A DNA stretch of 64,000 nucleotides from Paenibacillus qinlingensis (GCF_013204845.1 NZ_JABMKY010000027.1:1-64000); one strand, 5' to 3'. Counted from the first letter of the stretch, positions 24,079 to 33,536 are shown. Numbers and translations: made by a program. The notes: generated from the sequence alone by a model not told the origin.

Positions 24079-25155
24079 ATGAATACTGAAACTTTAGCAC
24101 TTTTTAAAACGTTAACCGAAATGCAAGCTGCACCTGGCTTTGAGCGAGAGATCCGTGCATTTGTACGCGGCGAGTTAGCCAAATATACCGATGAGTTCGT
24201 GCAGGACGCGCTCGGCAGCCTCTTTGGGGTTGTGCGCGGCGACGAGACAGGACCGCGCATCATGGTGGCGGGCCACTTCGACGAGGTAGGCTTCCTCGTG
24301 ACCGGCATCACCGAGCACGGCACAGTCAAGTTCCAGCCGCTCGGCGGCTGGTTTAGTCAAGTGCTGCCCGCGCAGCGCGTGCAGATCATGACAGCGAACG
24401 GACCGATCATCGGTGTGATCGGCTCCGTGCCGGTGCACTTGCTGGACGAAGCTGCGCGCAGCAAGCCCGCAGACATCAAGACGATGTACATTGACATCGG
24501 CGCCGAAGATCGAGCCGATGCCATCGCCATCGGCATTAAGCTCGGGCAGCAGATCGTGCCGATCTGCCCGTTCACACCCATGGCCAATCCGAAGCGGATT
24601 ATGGCCAAAGCATGGGACAATCGCTACGGCGTCGGCCTCGCGATTGAGCTCTTGAAGGAGCTTCACGGCGGGCCGAAGCTCCCGAACATCCTGTACGCCG
24701 GTGCAACCGTACAGGAAGAGGTTGGCCTGCGCGGCGCAAGAACGGCTGCGAATATGATTCAGCCGGACTTGTTTTACGCGCTAGATGCAAGTGCCGCCGG
24801 GGATATGACCGGCGACCGTCAAGCTTTCGGGCAGCTAGGGCGCGGAGCGCTGCTGCGGATTTTCGATCCCACGATGATTACCCACCGTGGGATGGTCGAG
24901 TTCATTCTGGATATGGCGGAGACGCATAAGATCCCCTATCAATACTTCATCTCGCAAGGTGGTACGGATGCTGGGCAAGTGCACCTACAAGGCAGCGGGA
25001 TTCCATCCGCTGTAATCGGGGTGTGCGCCCGCTACATTCACACGTCCACGTCGATTCTTCACGTGGACGATTACGCCGCGGCGAAGGAGCTGCTGATCAA
25101 ACTGGTGCAAGCCAGCGACCGCACGACATTAAACACCATTCTTGCTCAAGCCTAA
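24079..25155 (+). CDS. M42-family metallo-aminopeptidase (glutamyl aminopeptidase/YsdC-like)
   Basis: This 358-residue di-metal peptidase assembles into tetrahedral dodecamers in characterised homologues and removes N-terminal residues from peptides. The metal ligands lie in MVAGHFDEVGFLV (about 62-74), AWDNRYGVGLA (about 178-188), the catalytic EE in VQEEVGLRGA (about 211-220), YALDAS (about 234-239) and the final histidine in HTSTSILHVDDY (about 317-328). GTGAGG precedes ATG 24079. An intrinsic terminator follows at 25172-25208. Confidence 0.92.
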   Translation: MNTETLALFKTLTEMQAAPGFEREIRAFVRGELAKYTDEFVQDALGSLFGVVRGDETGPRIMVAGHFDEVGFLVTGITEHGTVKFQPLGGWFSQVLPAQRVQIMTANGPIIGVIGSVPVHLLDEAARSKPADIKTMYIDIGAEDRADAIAIGIKLGQQIVPICPFTPMANPKRIMAKAWDNRYGVGLAIELLKELHGGPKLPNILYAGATVQEEVGLRGARTAANMIQPDLFYALDASAAGDMTGDRQAFGQLGRGALLRIFDPTMITHRGMVEFILDMAETHKIPYQYFISQGGTDAGQVHLQGSGIPSAVIGVCARYIHTSTSILHVDDYAAAKELLIKLVQASDRTTLNTILAQA

Positions 25156-25171
25156 GTGGTGATTTGAACTA

Positions 25172-25208
25172 AAAAAGCGCAACAAGATGAACTCTTGCTG
25201 CGCTTTTT
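25172..25208 (+). terminator. Intrinsic terminator after the M42 peptidase gene
   Basis: AAAAAGCGCAACAAGA pairs with TCTTGCTGCGCTTTTT. The strong stem ends in a T run about 20 bases past the stop codon. Confidence 0.85.
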
Positions 25209-25321
25209 GGCATTTTATTTAAATACGTAAAAAATTGACATTTTTTTCATAAATATAGAACTAATGTTCCAATATATGGTACAATTAGCAATATAACTTG
25301 TTCTTAGAAAGAAGGATACCC

Positions 25322-25765
25322 ATGACTACATGCATTCGTGAAGCAACACCCCAGGATACATCAGCGATTAGTTCACTCGTTTCTCATCTTACTGGCAAAA
25401 TGATTTCCCCTTTACATATTGAAAATAGGCTGCATAACATGCGCGATAATCCGGACGAATTGCTATATGTCTATGAAGAAAAGAATCGGATTCTTGGTAC
25501 GTTAAGCTTTCGTATCCGCAGAGATCAGACAGCACACAATGTAACATTTAGTGAAATTTCGGTTATTTCCTTTAATGAAGATCCTGACAGTAACCAAGCA
25601 CCTTTGGAGCAATTGAGAAGCTATGCCGAACAGCTTGCAAGCGATCATAACTGCTCTGGCATGATGTGGCTTACTGACATAGAATCCACAGATAAATCCC
25701 GTTCCGCCCAGTCGCCTATCGGCTTTCATGAAACAGGCTACCGTTTTGTCAAACGTTTCCTCTAA
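25322..25765 (+). CDS. GNAT-family N-acetyltransferase
   Basis: This 147-residue protein starts at ATG 25322 behind AAGAAGGAT. It follows the GNAT order: IREATPQDTSAISSLVSHL at the start, and a central strand pair with LGTLSFRIRRD and VTFSEISVISF. A weak acetyl-CoA-binding region is around NQAPLEQLRSYAEQLA, with no perfect R/Q-x-x-G-x-G/A loop. It may acetylate a small molecule or protein; the acceptor is unknown. The DUF2500 gene follows 55 bases later, so the two may form an operon. Confidence 0.7.
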   Translation: MTTCIREATPQDTSAISSLVSHLTGKMISPLHIENRLHNMRDNPDELLYVYEEKNRILGTLSFRIRRDQTAHNVTFSEISVISFNEDPDSNQAPLEQLRSYAEQLASDHNCSGMMWLTDIESTDKSRSAQSPIGFHETGYRFVKRFL

Positions 25766-25820
25766 CTAGGAAGAATTCGATTCTCCCTATTCTATTACTA
25801 CTGCGAAGGAGTGCTTACAT

Positions 25821-26192
25821 GTGCTAGCTGGATTAAATGAAGGAGCTTTAAGTACCCTTGTCCTTATCCTCTTCATCCTCATCCTTATTCTCGCGGTTGG
25901 CATCTTTTTATCCCTTATTATTAAATCTCTTTCGGTCTGGACATCCAATAACAATGCACCCATTCAAGATCGATTCTGTAAGGTTGTTGCCAAACGAATA
26001 CAACTCTCCGGAAACTCCAGTAATTTAAATTCGAACACCTCCTACTTTGTTACCTTTGAATTTGAGGACCGAAGCAGAATGGAACTGTGGATTGGCCGAC
26101 AGCAGTTTGGCTATATGGTCGAGGGTGATATAGGATATTTAACTTTTCAAGGCACTCGGTTCAAAGAATTTGAACGTCAAAAAGCAATATGA
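25821..26192 (+). CDS. DUF2500-family membrane-anchored protein
   Basis: The 123-residue protein has one N-terminal transmembrane segment (about residues 11-36). A small beta domain follows, with AKRIQLSGNSSNLNSNTSYFVTFEFEDRSRMEL (read in parts) and GYMVEGDIGYLTFQGTRFKEFER, the defining DUF2500 motif. The function is unknown. GTG 25821 is the start, with AAGGAG nine bases upstream. It is the last gene before the ncRNA candidate region. Confidence 0.8.
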   Translation: MLAGLNEGALSTLVLILFILILILAVGIFLSLIIKSLSVWTSNNNAPIQDRFCKVVAKRIQLSGNSSNLNSNTSYFVTFEFEDRSRMELWIGRQQFGYMVEGDIGYLTFQGTRFKEFERQKAI

Positions 26193-26274
26193 GCAATTCC
26201 ACGAATACGTAAGCATTTACAAGAAAAAACAAAATAACAGGCATATTTAGTTAGATATTTGAATAATCTGAATA

Positions 26275-26303
26275 TTTACAATATTTTAATAATAGGCTAT
26301 TAT
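26275..26303 (+). promoter_or_regulatory. Strong sigma-A promoter of the ncRNA candidate
   Basis: TTTACA at 26275-26280 and TATTAT at 26298-26303 are separated by exactly 17 bases. No gene follows for 430 bases on this strand, so the promoter supports a non-coding transcript starting near 26310. Confidence 0.7.
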
Positions 26304-26309
26304 AAAGCC

Positions 26310-26735
26310 AAGGCAGACAGGGAGGACAACCCGCACCATACGGTGCAGTAACAACGAAGAGCCTTACAACTTTTAGGAGAGGGGATAGTCCATTGGACCA
26401 CGTTAGCGAAGCATGCTACTCACTTGCGCTCTAAACGACAGGAGCCAAGTACAGGAACGTCCCACTCGTTCATCCAGCATGCGGGAAATCAAGATCAGTA
26501 GATCAGGCAGGTCATCATTCTAGGAAAGGAACCGAAGTGAGGACTTGTCGTATGATTGATCAGATGGGTAGTTAACTAAGAGGAAAGGACACTTTTACTT
26601 TGAGGAGAACGTATCGATTGCAACAACGGACTTGCGAATTTTCGGGGAATGGAGTGTGTGGAAGAACAATTGAATAGGCAAAATGACTCATAGAGACCTC
26701 CGGTTATCATGGATAAGCGGGGGCCTCTATTTGCG
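26310..26735 (+). ncRNA. Candidate structured non-coding RNA (about 425 nt)
   Basis: The stretch between the DUF2500 and histidine kinase genes has no open frame of useful length. It has a strong promoter at 26275-26303 and ends in a long hairpin. It contains local stems such as GCACC-ATAC-GGTGC (near 26332-26345), GTCC-ATT-GGAC (near 26388-26398) and AGCG...CGCT (near 26405-26430). Purine-rich, probably unpaired blocks with AGGAGAGGGG, GAAAGGAACCGAAG and GAGGAAAGGAC are typical of large bacterial RNAs. I cannot assign it to a known class from memory; OLE RNA is the first class to test. Confidence 0.5.
26689..26735. terminator. 19-bp hairpin terminating the ncRNA candidate and the histidine kinase operon
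   Basis: ATAGAG-A-CCTCCG pairs with CGGGGG-C-CTCTAT and the helix continues through GTTATC/GATAAG to an ATG triloop. The T tract is short on either side. It lies between the convergent ncRNA candidate and histidine kinase gene. Confidence 0.7.
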
Positions 26736-26746
26736 TTCACACGATG

Positions 26747-27888
26747 TTATATGTTGGGCAACTGAGCCTTCTGAACAATTGGTAATCGGACGATGAAGGA
26801 AGTCAGTTCTTCCACCCCGCTTTCCACTGTAATCGATCCGTGATGCATCTCCACGATTTTCTTCGCGATCGACAAGCCCAACCCATTGCCGCCCGCCATA
26901 CGATTTCTGGATTTATCCGCTTTGTAGAAGCGTTCAAATATATGCGTCTGATCCTCTTCCGGAATGTTAGGCCCATTATTCGATATCCGCGTGACTGCCT
27001 CTTCCCCATTACTGACCACTCGAACACGAATCGTCCCGCCAACAGGTACAAATTTCACTGCGTTGTGGATGAGGTTCGTCCATACCTGGCTGAGCAGATC
27101 CTCATCGGCATCAACAGTTACAGGATCCAGTTCGATGTCCATTTCAATATCTTTATCTACCCACTGCGGCTCACAAGCGAGGATATGATTGCGCAACTGT
27201 TTATCCAAACGATAGCTCTTCGGTTCAAAAGGATGATTCTGCGACTCCAGGGAAGTCAGTTTCAGCAAATTTTCGCTGAGTTTGGATAAGCGTACACTTT
27301 CCGTTTCAATAATGGTCAAGTAATGCTTACGCTCCTCCGGTGACAGCTGATCATTCTGCAGTGCGCGGGAAAATCCGCTAATGGACGTTAGAGGCGACTG
27401 AATTTCGTGGGAGACGTTCGAAATAAACTCCTGCCTCATTCGCTCCAATTGCCCCAAATCGGTCGCCATTTGATTGATGGACTCCGCTAATTCCACGAAG
27501 GGTCCATTCCGAGGATTATCATCCACCAACACATTGAAGTCCCCTCTCGACATGCTTCGGATCGCTTGATTCAAACTTTGGAAGAAAATTAACTGATGCT
27601 TCCTCATAAATTGGCCAAGAATGGCCATAGTAATACCCCAGAAGAACATGCCTCCGATGCAGTTGATCAATTGCACGATGACTTCCGGGGGGCGTTTCCC
27701 CAGATGCTCGTAGAGATACTCCGTGCCATAGAAGGCAGCTAACCAATACACGATAATAAGAATAAATATCCCTAAACCAAAGAAAAAGCCGCCTATTCGT
27801 TGGAGAATGGACTGCTTATTATTCTGGCTCATTCTCCGCTTCTTCTGTCTTTCTCTCCGTTCTTTTCTATCTGCTCTGTGCTGATGAT

Positions 27889-27892
<4 letters not shown>
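26747..27892 (-). CDS. Two-component sensor histidine kinase
   Basis: A 381-residue membrane kinase. It has a very basic N-terminus (RRERQKKRR), two transmembrane segments (about 35-55 and 77-96) with only a short external loop, and a HAMP-like linker to about 140. The phosphoacceptor His162 is in SHEIQSPLTS. The ATPase domain has the N box NLIHNAVKF and G boxes (GNGLGLSIAKKIV). The short sensor loop suggests membrane or intramembrane sensing. The start overlaps the response regulator stop by four bases (ATGA), so the pair is translationally coupled. Confidence 0.92.
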
Positions 27893-28563
<671 letters not shown>

Positions 28564-28756
28564 GTATGTTCAGCCTCGATTCTTGATGTTATTGTCTGCA
28601 TATAGAATGTGTTTATGATAGAAATCAGTATAAAGGAGCAATATAAACTCAATTTAAACCAGAAGCTTATTTTATGAAATGAAAGGGCTTTATTTGGAAA
28701 ATGTTTTATGATAAATTTGGGGAAGGAACAGTCTAGTCTAGGGGGTTGTGGCCTGT

Positions 28757-29242
28757 ATGACAAATAACACATTGGCGGATTTCAACAAGCTGACTACCGC
28801 GGAAGCGGAAGCCCTGTTTAGGCGCGAGGTACTATCAGAAGGATTCGCAGGTTTCAGGCGGTTACTCGACAGTCTCACGAATGCAATCAAAGCCGCGGGG
28901 GACACAGAAATGGACATCGTAGAACAGTCGGTTGCGAAAGCAAAGCGACTTTTTCCAGAACCCGTTGACTTCAGCCCATCCTGGGAAAAGATTTGGCCTG
29001 AGCTCGAAAGTACGATAGCTGCCAAGAAACACATTTTTGCGAACATCTCACATGCGGAGAGAGCCGGTGAATGGCAGGTTATCATGGATAATCCACTCGT
29101 GGTGCAAGAGGTCGTCTGCTACCCTGCATTGACATTCGAGGATGCGGCCTATCTCTACGCTTACTTCCGACCGCAATTAGAGAAGTCCGAGTACATTCGT
29201 CTGCAGAAAATCCAAACGGTCATTCAGGAAATTGGCGGTTAA
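28757..29242 (+). CDS. Hypothetical protein, helical
   Basis: I do not recognise this 161-residue protein. It is soluble, predicted to be mostly helical, without signal peptide or membrane segments; the sequence contains FRRLLDSLTNAIKAAGDTEM and YLYAYFRPQLEKSEYIRLQKIQT. ATG 28757 lies 11 bases after a G-rich stretch; GTG 28748 is an alternative, so the start is uncertain. It converges with the PadR gene, with only three bases between the stop codons. It does not look like an artefact because no stronger frame overlaps it. Confidence 0.6.
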   Translation: MTNNTLADFNKLTTAEAEALFRREVLSEGFAGFRRLLDSLTNAIKAAGDTEMDIVEQSVAKAKRLFPEPVDFSPSWEKIWPELESTIAAKKHIFANISHAERAGEWQVIMDNPLVVQEVVCYPALTFEDAAYLYAYFRPQLEKSEYIRLQKIQTVIQEIGG

Positions 29243-29245
29243 CTG

Positions 29246-29785
29246 TTACGTCAGTTTTTTCTTCATCCACTCACACCAAATTAAATCTGTATCCACCTTC
29301 ATTGTGGCTTTATGCACGAGGACGTACATGCCGAATGCATCATCACCAATTTCTAATTGATCGAGCGGTTTCTCACTTGCTTGTTGGAGCTTATCCATCA
29401 GGAGGTTGAATCGCTCTTTTTTCTTCTTATAATATACTTCTCGTACCGCAAGCATCATCCTCGCCTGTTCTTTATCCACGAGACCAATGCAATAAACCTT
29501 CAATGAAAGCTCATCCCTCGTCACAGGCTCATCCGTAGGCATAGCAATCCATTCCCGCAAGGCATCTTTCCCTTGCTCCGTAATGGAGTAAACTTTTTTA
29601 TCCGGCTTATCTGATTGAGCAACATGTACGAAAGCCACGTGCCCCTTTTGCTCTAATTGTGCTAAGAGTGGGTAGATCTGGCTATGTTTGGCTGACCAAA
29701 AAGGCTGAATATGCTGCATAAGCTCATACCCCGAGCGGGAGTTTTTGGTTAAAAGGCTTAGTAATCCATATGAAAGGGTATTCAA
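29246..29785 (-). CDS. PadR-family transcriptional regulator
   Basis: A 179-residue PadR regulator. The winged helix spans residues 1-85 (LNTLSYGLLSLLTKNSRSGYELMQHI; HSQIYPLLAQLEQKGHV; the beta wing with KVYSITEQGKDALREW). A C-terminal helical dimerisation domain (PadR_C, Vir_act_alpha_C) follows. The start is TTG 29785, with AAGGAGG eight bases upstream; the ATG at 29848 lies upstream of the operator and is excluded. It is divergent from the MFS pump, whose promoter it probably represses. Confidence 0.88.
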   Translation of the reverse strand: MNTLSYGLLSLLTKNSRSGYELMQHIQPFWSAKHSQIYPLLAQLEQKGHVAFVHVAQSDKPDKKVYSITEQGKDALREWIAMPTDEPVTRDELSLKVYCIGLVDKEQARMMLAVREVYYKKKKERFNLLMDKLQQASEKPLDQLEIGDDAFGMYVLVHKATMKVDTDLIWCEWMKKKLT

Positions 29786-29800
29786 ATAGCATTCCTCCTT

Positions 29801-29818
29801 TATGTCATTATTGACATA
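29801..29818. promoter_or_regulatory. PadR operator: 18-bp palindrome
   Basis: TATGTCA and TGACATA flank TTAT, giving perfect dyad symmetry. The right arm contains the -35 hexamer (TTGACA, 29811-29816) of the MFS promoter, and the site lies upstream of the padR start. Bound repressor would block the pump promoter and possibly padR transcription. PadR sites are typically palindromes of this size. Confidence 0.7.
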
Positions 29819-29839
29819 TAAACAGTTCGGTAGTATGAT
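29811..29839 (+). promoter_or_regulatory. Promoter of the MFS (DHA2) pump gene
   Basis: TTGACA at 29811-29816, a 17-base spacer and TATGAT at 29834-29839. The leader to TTG 29906 is about 60 bases. Confidence 0.75.
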
Positions 29840-29853
29840 GATTTTCATTCAAA

Positions 29854-29882
29854 ATTATAGAGAATACTATCATTAATATCAA
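29854..29882 (-). promoter_or_regulatory. Promoter of the padR gene
   Basis: On the minus strand TTGATA (29882-29877), a 17-base spacer and TATAAT (29859-29854). It faces away from the pump promoter, and the PadR palindrome lies just downstream of it. Confidence 0.75.
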
Positions 29883-29905
29883 TGGATAGAGTGGAGGGCA
29901 TTATT

Positions 29906-31393
29906 TTGAGTAAGGATGAGTTACAACAAGTACGCTTCTGGCCAATTATGATTGCTATCTTCTTCGGATCGTTCGTTTCGATTCTAAGTATGAGCACAAT
30001 TAATATCGCAATACCGATTCTTAGTGATCATTTCCATACAGATTTGAGCAAAATCCAATGGACGATTACTGGTTTCATGCTCGCCAGCGGTACAATCGCT
30101 CCGATTACAGGGTATTTCGGGGAGAAATTCAGCTACAAACGATTATATGCTATTGCGTTGATTGGTTTTACCATCTTTTCACTCCTATGCGCTTTAGCAT
30201 GGGATGCTTCATCACTGATTGCTTTCCGTATTATTCAAGGAGCTTTCAGCGGTTTGATTATGCCGGCTACTATGACTATTGTGTATCAGGTTATCCCGCG
30301 TGACAAGCAACCAATCGCGATTTCCCTCTGGTCTTTATCTGCGATGATGGCTCCTGCAATCGGACCTACATTGAGCGGCTGGTTATTGCAAAATTGGAGC
30401 TGGCACTGGTTGTTCCTCATGAACGTACCTGTCGGGCTTGTTGCAATTTTTCTCGTTTTCAAATTAATTCCTTATTACCGTCTTTCTGTTCCAAAAAGAT
30501 TCGATTTAATCGGCTTACTGACTGTCGTTGTCAGCTCTCTTGCCTTGCTCGTCGGTTTCTCGCAAGGCCATGCTTGGGGATGGTCATCAGGCCGTGTTAT
30601 CAGTCTATTTGCAACAGGCTTCCTAGTTCTTCTGCTATTCATTTGGAGGGAACTTAAGGCTGACTCCCCATTATTGAACATCCGTGTATTGAAAAACTCG
30701 CGTTACACGCTATCTCTCATTATTTCCAGTATTGTTACGATAAGCTTGTACTCAGGTACCTTCCTGACGCCGATTTTCTTGCAAAACATTCAGCATGTAA
30801 CGCCATTGGATACAGGATTAATTCTGTTACCTGCTTCCCTCGTCATGGCACTTTGTATGCCAATCGTAGGCAAGCTGTATAGCAGTGTCGGGCCTCGTAT
30901 TCTAATTTTTATCGGCATTTCTTTAATCGCGGTTGGTACGCTCACACTTAGTTGGTTAAGTACAGACGTATCACGCGGCTATATTGTGTTCTGGATGATC
31001 GTTCGAAACGTCGGGATTGCCTTCGCTACGATGCCTGCAAGTAATGCAGGAATGGAGCAAATTCCGCGAACTCTTTCTGGCCATGCAACATCTATCAATA
31101 ACTGGGTTCGTAACGTATTCGGATCTTTCGCGATCGCCCTATTCACTTCCGTTTTATCGTCCCAAACCGTAACACATAGCAAGGATCTTGCTACTGGCGG
31201 GATGACGGACAAAGTGCAAATTGGTACTCATGCATTCACGATGAGTGTTAATGATGTATACTTGCTTGCCACATTTATTGTACTGGTCGCTTTACCGCTC
31301 AGCTTGTTCCTTAACAAGCGTTCCTTAGCACCGGACAATCCTTCAGCGTCGGCACCTGCTCCTATTGTAGCAACGCCTAGCCCGAAAGCCTAA
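29906..31393 (+). CDS. DHA2-family MFS drug efflux pump (EmrB/QacA-like)
   Basis: A 495-residue exporter with about 14 transmembrane helices. IQWTITGFMLASGTIAPITGYFGEKFSYKRLY is the DHA2 motif 1/A region (about residues 50-80, read in parts), and the antiporter motif C is MPATMTIVYQVIPRDKQPIAISLWSL-GPTLSGWL in TM5. Such pumps export lipophilic cations or antibiotics using the proton gradient. TTG 29906 follows GGAGG by eight bases, while the ATG at 29882 overlaps the padR -35 box and has no binding site. It is controlled by the divergent PadR gene in all likelihood. Confidence 0.88.
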   Translation: MSKDELQQVRFWPIMIAIFFGSFVSILSMSTINIAIPILSDHFHTDLSKIQWTITGFMLASGTIAPITGYFGEKFSYKRLYAIALIGFTIFSLLCALAWDASSLIAFRIIQGAFSGLIMPATMTIVYQVIPRDKQPIAISLWSLSAMMAPAIGPTLSGWLLQNWSWHWLFLMNVPVGLVAIFLVFKLIPYYRLSVPKRFDLIGLLTVVVSSLALLVGFSQGHAWGWSSGRVISLFATGFLVLLLFIWRELKADSPLLNIRVLKNSRYTLSLIISSIVTISLYSGTFLTPIFLQNIQHVTPLDTGLILLPASLVMALCMPIVGKLYSSVGPRILIFIGISLIAVGTLTLSWLSTDVSRGYIVFWMIVRNVGIAFATMPASNAGMEQIPRTLSGHATSINNWVRNVFGSFAIALFTSVLSSQTVTHSKDLATGGMTDKVQIGTHAFTMSVNDVYLLATFIVLVALPLSLFLNKRSLAPDNPSASAPAPIVATPSPKA

Positions 31394-31403
31394 TGCATAA
31401 ATG

Positions 31404-31449
31404 AAAACCCCAGTCTGATGTGACGGCATTCACATTAGGCTGGGGTTTT
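31404..31449. terminator. Bidirectional terminator between the MFS pump and the Gfo/Idh gene
   Basis: AAAACCCCAG at 31404-31413 pairs with CTGGGGTTTT at 31440-31449. An inner CTGATGTGA/TTCACATTAG stem extends the helix. It separates convergent genes. Confidence 0.85.
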
Positions 31450-31460
31450 CGTTTATTTGG

Positions 31461-32438
31461 TTAAGCGCGGTAGAAATCGCGCAACAACTCGTCCATCACA
31501 CGATTGGTACGTGCGGCTGTGACGCCAGTGCTTGGGCTTTGTCCGATACCTCGAAGATCGTCGACAACCTTCTGAATCAGCGGCTGTTGCACGTGCGGAG
31601 GGTTGGGTATCGTCAGTTCTTGAACCTCACCATCAGCGGTTTCAATGCGTAGATCACCACTGAATGTTGAGAACGAAAGTTTGCCAAGACTACCCACAAT
31701 CTCATTCAAATCTAGGCGAGTGTATGAGTTGAAACTCCATACCCCTGTACCCATCACACCGGATTCGAATGCATAGCTCGTTGTCACGATATCTTCGACC
31801 TGTTGCTTACCCGTTTGATTTCTTGCGAAGCCCTTGACCTCTCCGATGGGTCCCAACAAATAATCTAGAATATCCAATGCATGGCTTGCCAAATCCACAA
31901 ATAAGCCGCCACCTGACAGTTCCGGCTGAATGCGCCATGGTTCTAGTCCCTCTTCATAATCTCTCATTGGTTGCAGATATGTCGACTGCACGAAGCGAAC
32001 ATCCCCAATGACCCCACTATCAATTAGACGCTTGATCTCCACGAATTTAGGAAGCCCTCTGCGATAGTACGCCACATACAAAGGCACACCCGCTTCTACG
32101 CAAGCCGCGATCATTTCTTGACACTCTGCGTGATTCCTAGCCATCGGCTTCTCCACGTAGACAGGCTTCCCTGCTTGGGCAGCGAGTAACATATATTCAT
32201 GATGAAATCCTGGCGGCGTTGCAACGTAGACCGCATTTACATCTGGATCGTTCACTAGCGCCGCGGCGTCATCGTACCATTTTGCCACACCATGCCGCTT
32301 CGCATAATCCTCTGCTAGTGCCCCATTGCGACGCATAACAGCGACCAGTTCCGAACCTTCAGCCTTCTGCAAGGCCGGACCGCTTTTGACCTCCGTAACG
32401 TCTCCGCAGCCGATAATTCCCCAACGAACCTTTTCCAT
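31461..32438 (-). CDS. Gfo/Idh/MocA-family oxidoreductase
   Basis: A 325-residue NAD(P)-dependent sugar or polyol dehydrogenase-type enzyme. The Rossmann start is VRWGIIGCGDVTEVKSGPAL (residues 4-23), with DPDVNAVYVATPPGFHHEYML (about 64-84) and the conserved EKPMARNHAECQEMI (about 96-110, catalytic lysine in EKP). A C-terminal alpha/beta substrate domain begins near 125. The ATG 32438 start has AGGAGG upstream. It is monocistronic. The substrate is not predictable. Confidence 0.88.
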   Translation of the reverse strand: MEKVRWGIIGCGDVTEVKSGPALQKAEGSELVAVMRRNGALAEDYAKRHGVAKWYDDAAALVNDPDVNAVYVATPPGFHHEYMLLAAQAGKPVYVEKPMARNHAECQEMIAACVEAGVPLYVAYYRRGLPKFVEIKRLIDSGVIGDVRFVQSTYLQPMRDYEEGLEPWRIQPELSGGGLFVDLASHALDILDYLLGPIGEVKGFARNQTGKQQVEDIVTTSYAFESGVMGTGVWSFNSYTRLDLNEIVGSLGKLSFSTFSGDLRIETADGEVQELTIPNPPHVQQPLIQKVVDDLRGIGQSPSTGVTAARTNRVMDELLRDFYRA

Positions 32439-32642
32439 CTGTTGTTGCCTCCTTTTACATGCTTAGTTAGGTAGGTATTCGACGTGATGGCTGTGACCTC
32501 CTGTACACGATTCGTAAGCAACATAAACCAATAAATAAAATCGTTCAAGTGGTCTAATCAAAACAAACAAAATTGGCACTTTTTATGTACCATAGTGATT
32601 GCTATACTATTGCTACAAAGCTAAAACAAAGCAGGTGCAGCC

Positions 32643-33254
32643 ATGTACACACCCTCCCATTTTAAAATAGAAGACTTGTCGAAAATGTACGACCTCATAG
32701 AAGCGCATAGCTTCGCTACGATCGTTTCGCATCATCAGTGGCGTCCCTTCGCGACCCATATCCCCTTACTTTTGCGTTCAGAGGAGCATTGCCTATATGG
32801 GCATTTCGCTCGCTCCAATTCACAGTGGATGGATATCGAGGGACAAGAGATTTTGGTGATTTTCCAAGGTCCCCACTGCTATATCTCGCCTTCTTGGTAT
32901 GGAACGCCTGCCGCTGTACCCACGTGGAATTATACGGCTGTTCACGTCTATGGCAAGGTCGAGCTCATACATGACGATGATGAAGTTCTATGTGTCTTGC
33001 AGCAGCTAACCAGCAAGTACGAGCGCACAGACAGCTCATACGACTTGCCTAGCGTTGATCCTCACTTTATTGCTGGGCTGAGCAAAGGGATACAAACCTT
33101 CAAGCTTCCGATTTCCAGCATCGAAGGCAAGGCCAAACTCAGCCAGAATCAGCCGATCGAGCGCCAGGAGCGCATTATTCGAGAGCTTGAGCGCAAGGGA
33201 GACTTGGAGCAGCAGATCGCTGTGCTAATGAAGGGGAACCTACACAAAGAATGA
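32643..33254 (+). CDS. PaiB-family FMN-binding regulator/protein
   Basis: This 203-residue protein has the FMN-binding split-barrel of PaiB. MYTPSHFKIEDLSKMYDLIEAHSFAT at the start, the HIPLLL strand, GHFARSNSQW and YISPSWYGTPAAVPTWNYTAVHVYG in the centre, and LSKGIQTFKLPISSIEGKAKLSQNQP near the end are all diagnostic (each given in part). In Bacillus subtilis PaiB represses sporulation and degradative-enzyme genes, but many homologues are uncharacterised. No paiA is adjacent. Confidence 0.9.
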   Translation: MYTPSHFKIEDLSKMYDLIEAHSFATIVSHHQWRPFATHIPLLLRSEEHCLYGHFARSNSQWMDIEGQEILVIFQGPHCYISPSWYGTPAAVPTWNYTAVHVYGKVELIHDDDEVLCVLQQLTSKYERTDSSYDLPSVDPHFIAGLSKGIQTFKLPISSIEGKAKLSQNQPIERQERIIRELERKGDLEQQIAVLMKGNLHKE

Positions 33255-33290
33255 GTTGAATGGACAAAAGGACCGTCCCCTACGTCCTCC

Positions 33291-33486
33291 CTCGAAAGGG
33301 AACGAGGATGTCCTAATTGTTGAATAATAGGCCAAATCATCATGGGAGGGGAACTACAAGGCGCTATTTTGCCAAAAAAAGCAATAAATAACGAAAATCG
33401 GCCAATTAGCGCATCTACGTTCTCTCTGGATTCGATTTCAGCCGATTTCAACCAAATAAGGCATCCAGGTTCCTCTTGCGCAAAGT
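33291..33486. repeat. Intergenic phrase family 3, locus A
   Basis: Copies of a non-palindromic phrase of about 22 bases, AATWAGSGCATCTACGTTCC followed by a C/T-rich tail, occur near 33291-33310, 33391-33415 and 33450-33478 in both orientations. They lie between the convergent PaiB and ThuA genes, next to the hairpin at 33537-33588. A second locus is at 63.5-63.7 kb, again beside the same type of hairpin. No gene is seen in 33255-33597. Confidence 0.6.
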
Positions 33487-33536
33487 CATTAACTATTTGA
33501 TCAACGATGGAAACGGTGGCCATCCTGTACGCTACA

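Noticed and set aside
28629..28756. Possible riboswitch ahead of the hypothetical protein at 28757
   Set aside because: The 185-base divergent gap is AT-rich with no stable stem, conserved motif or terminator that I can see.
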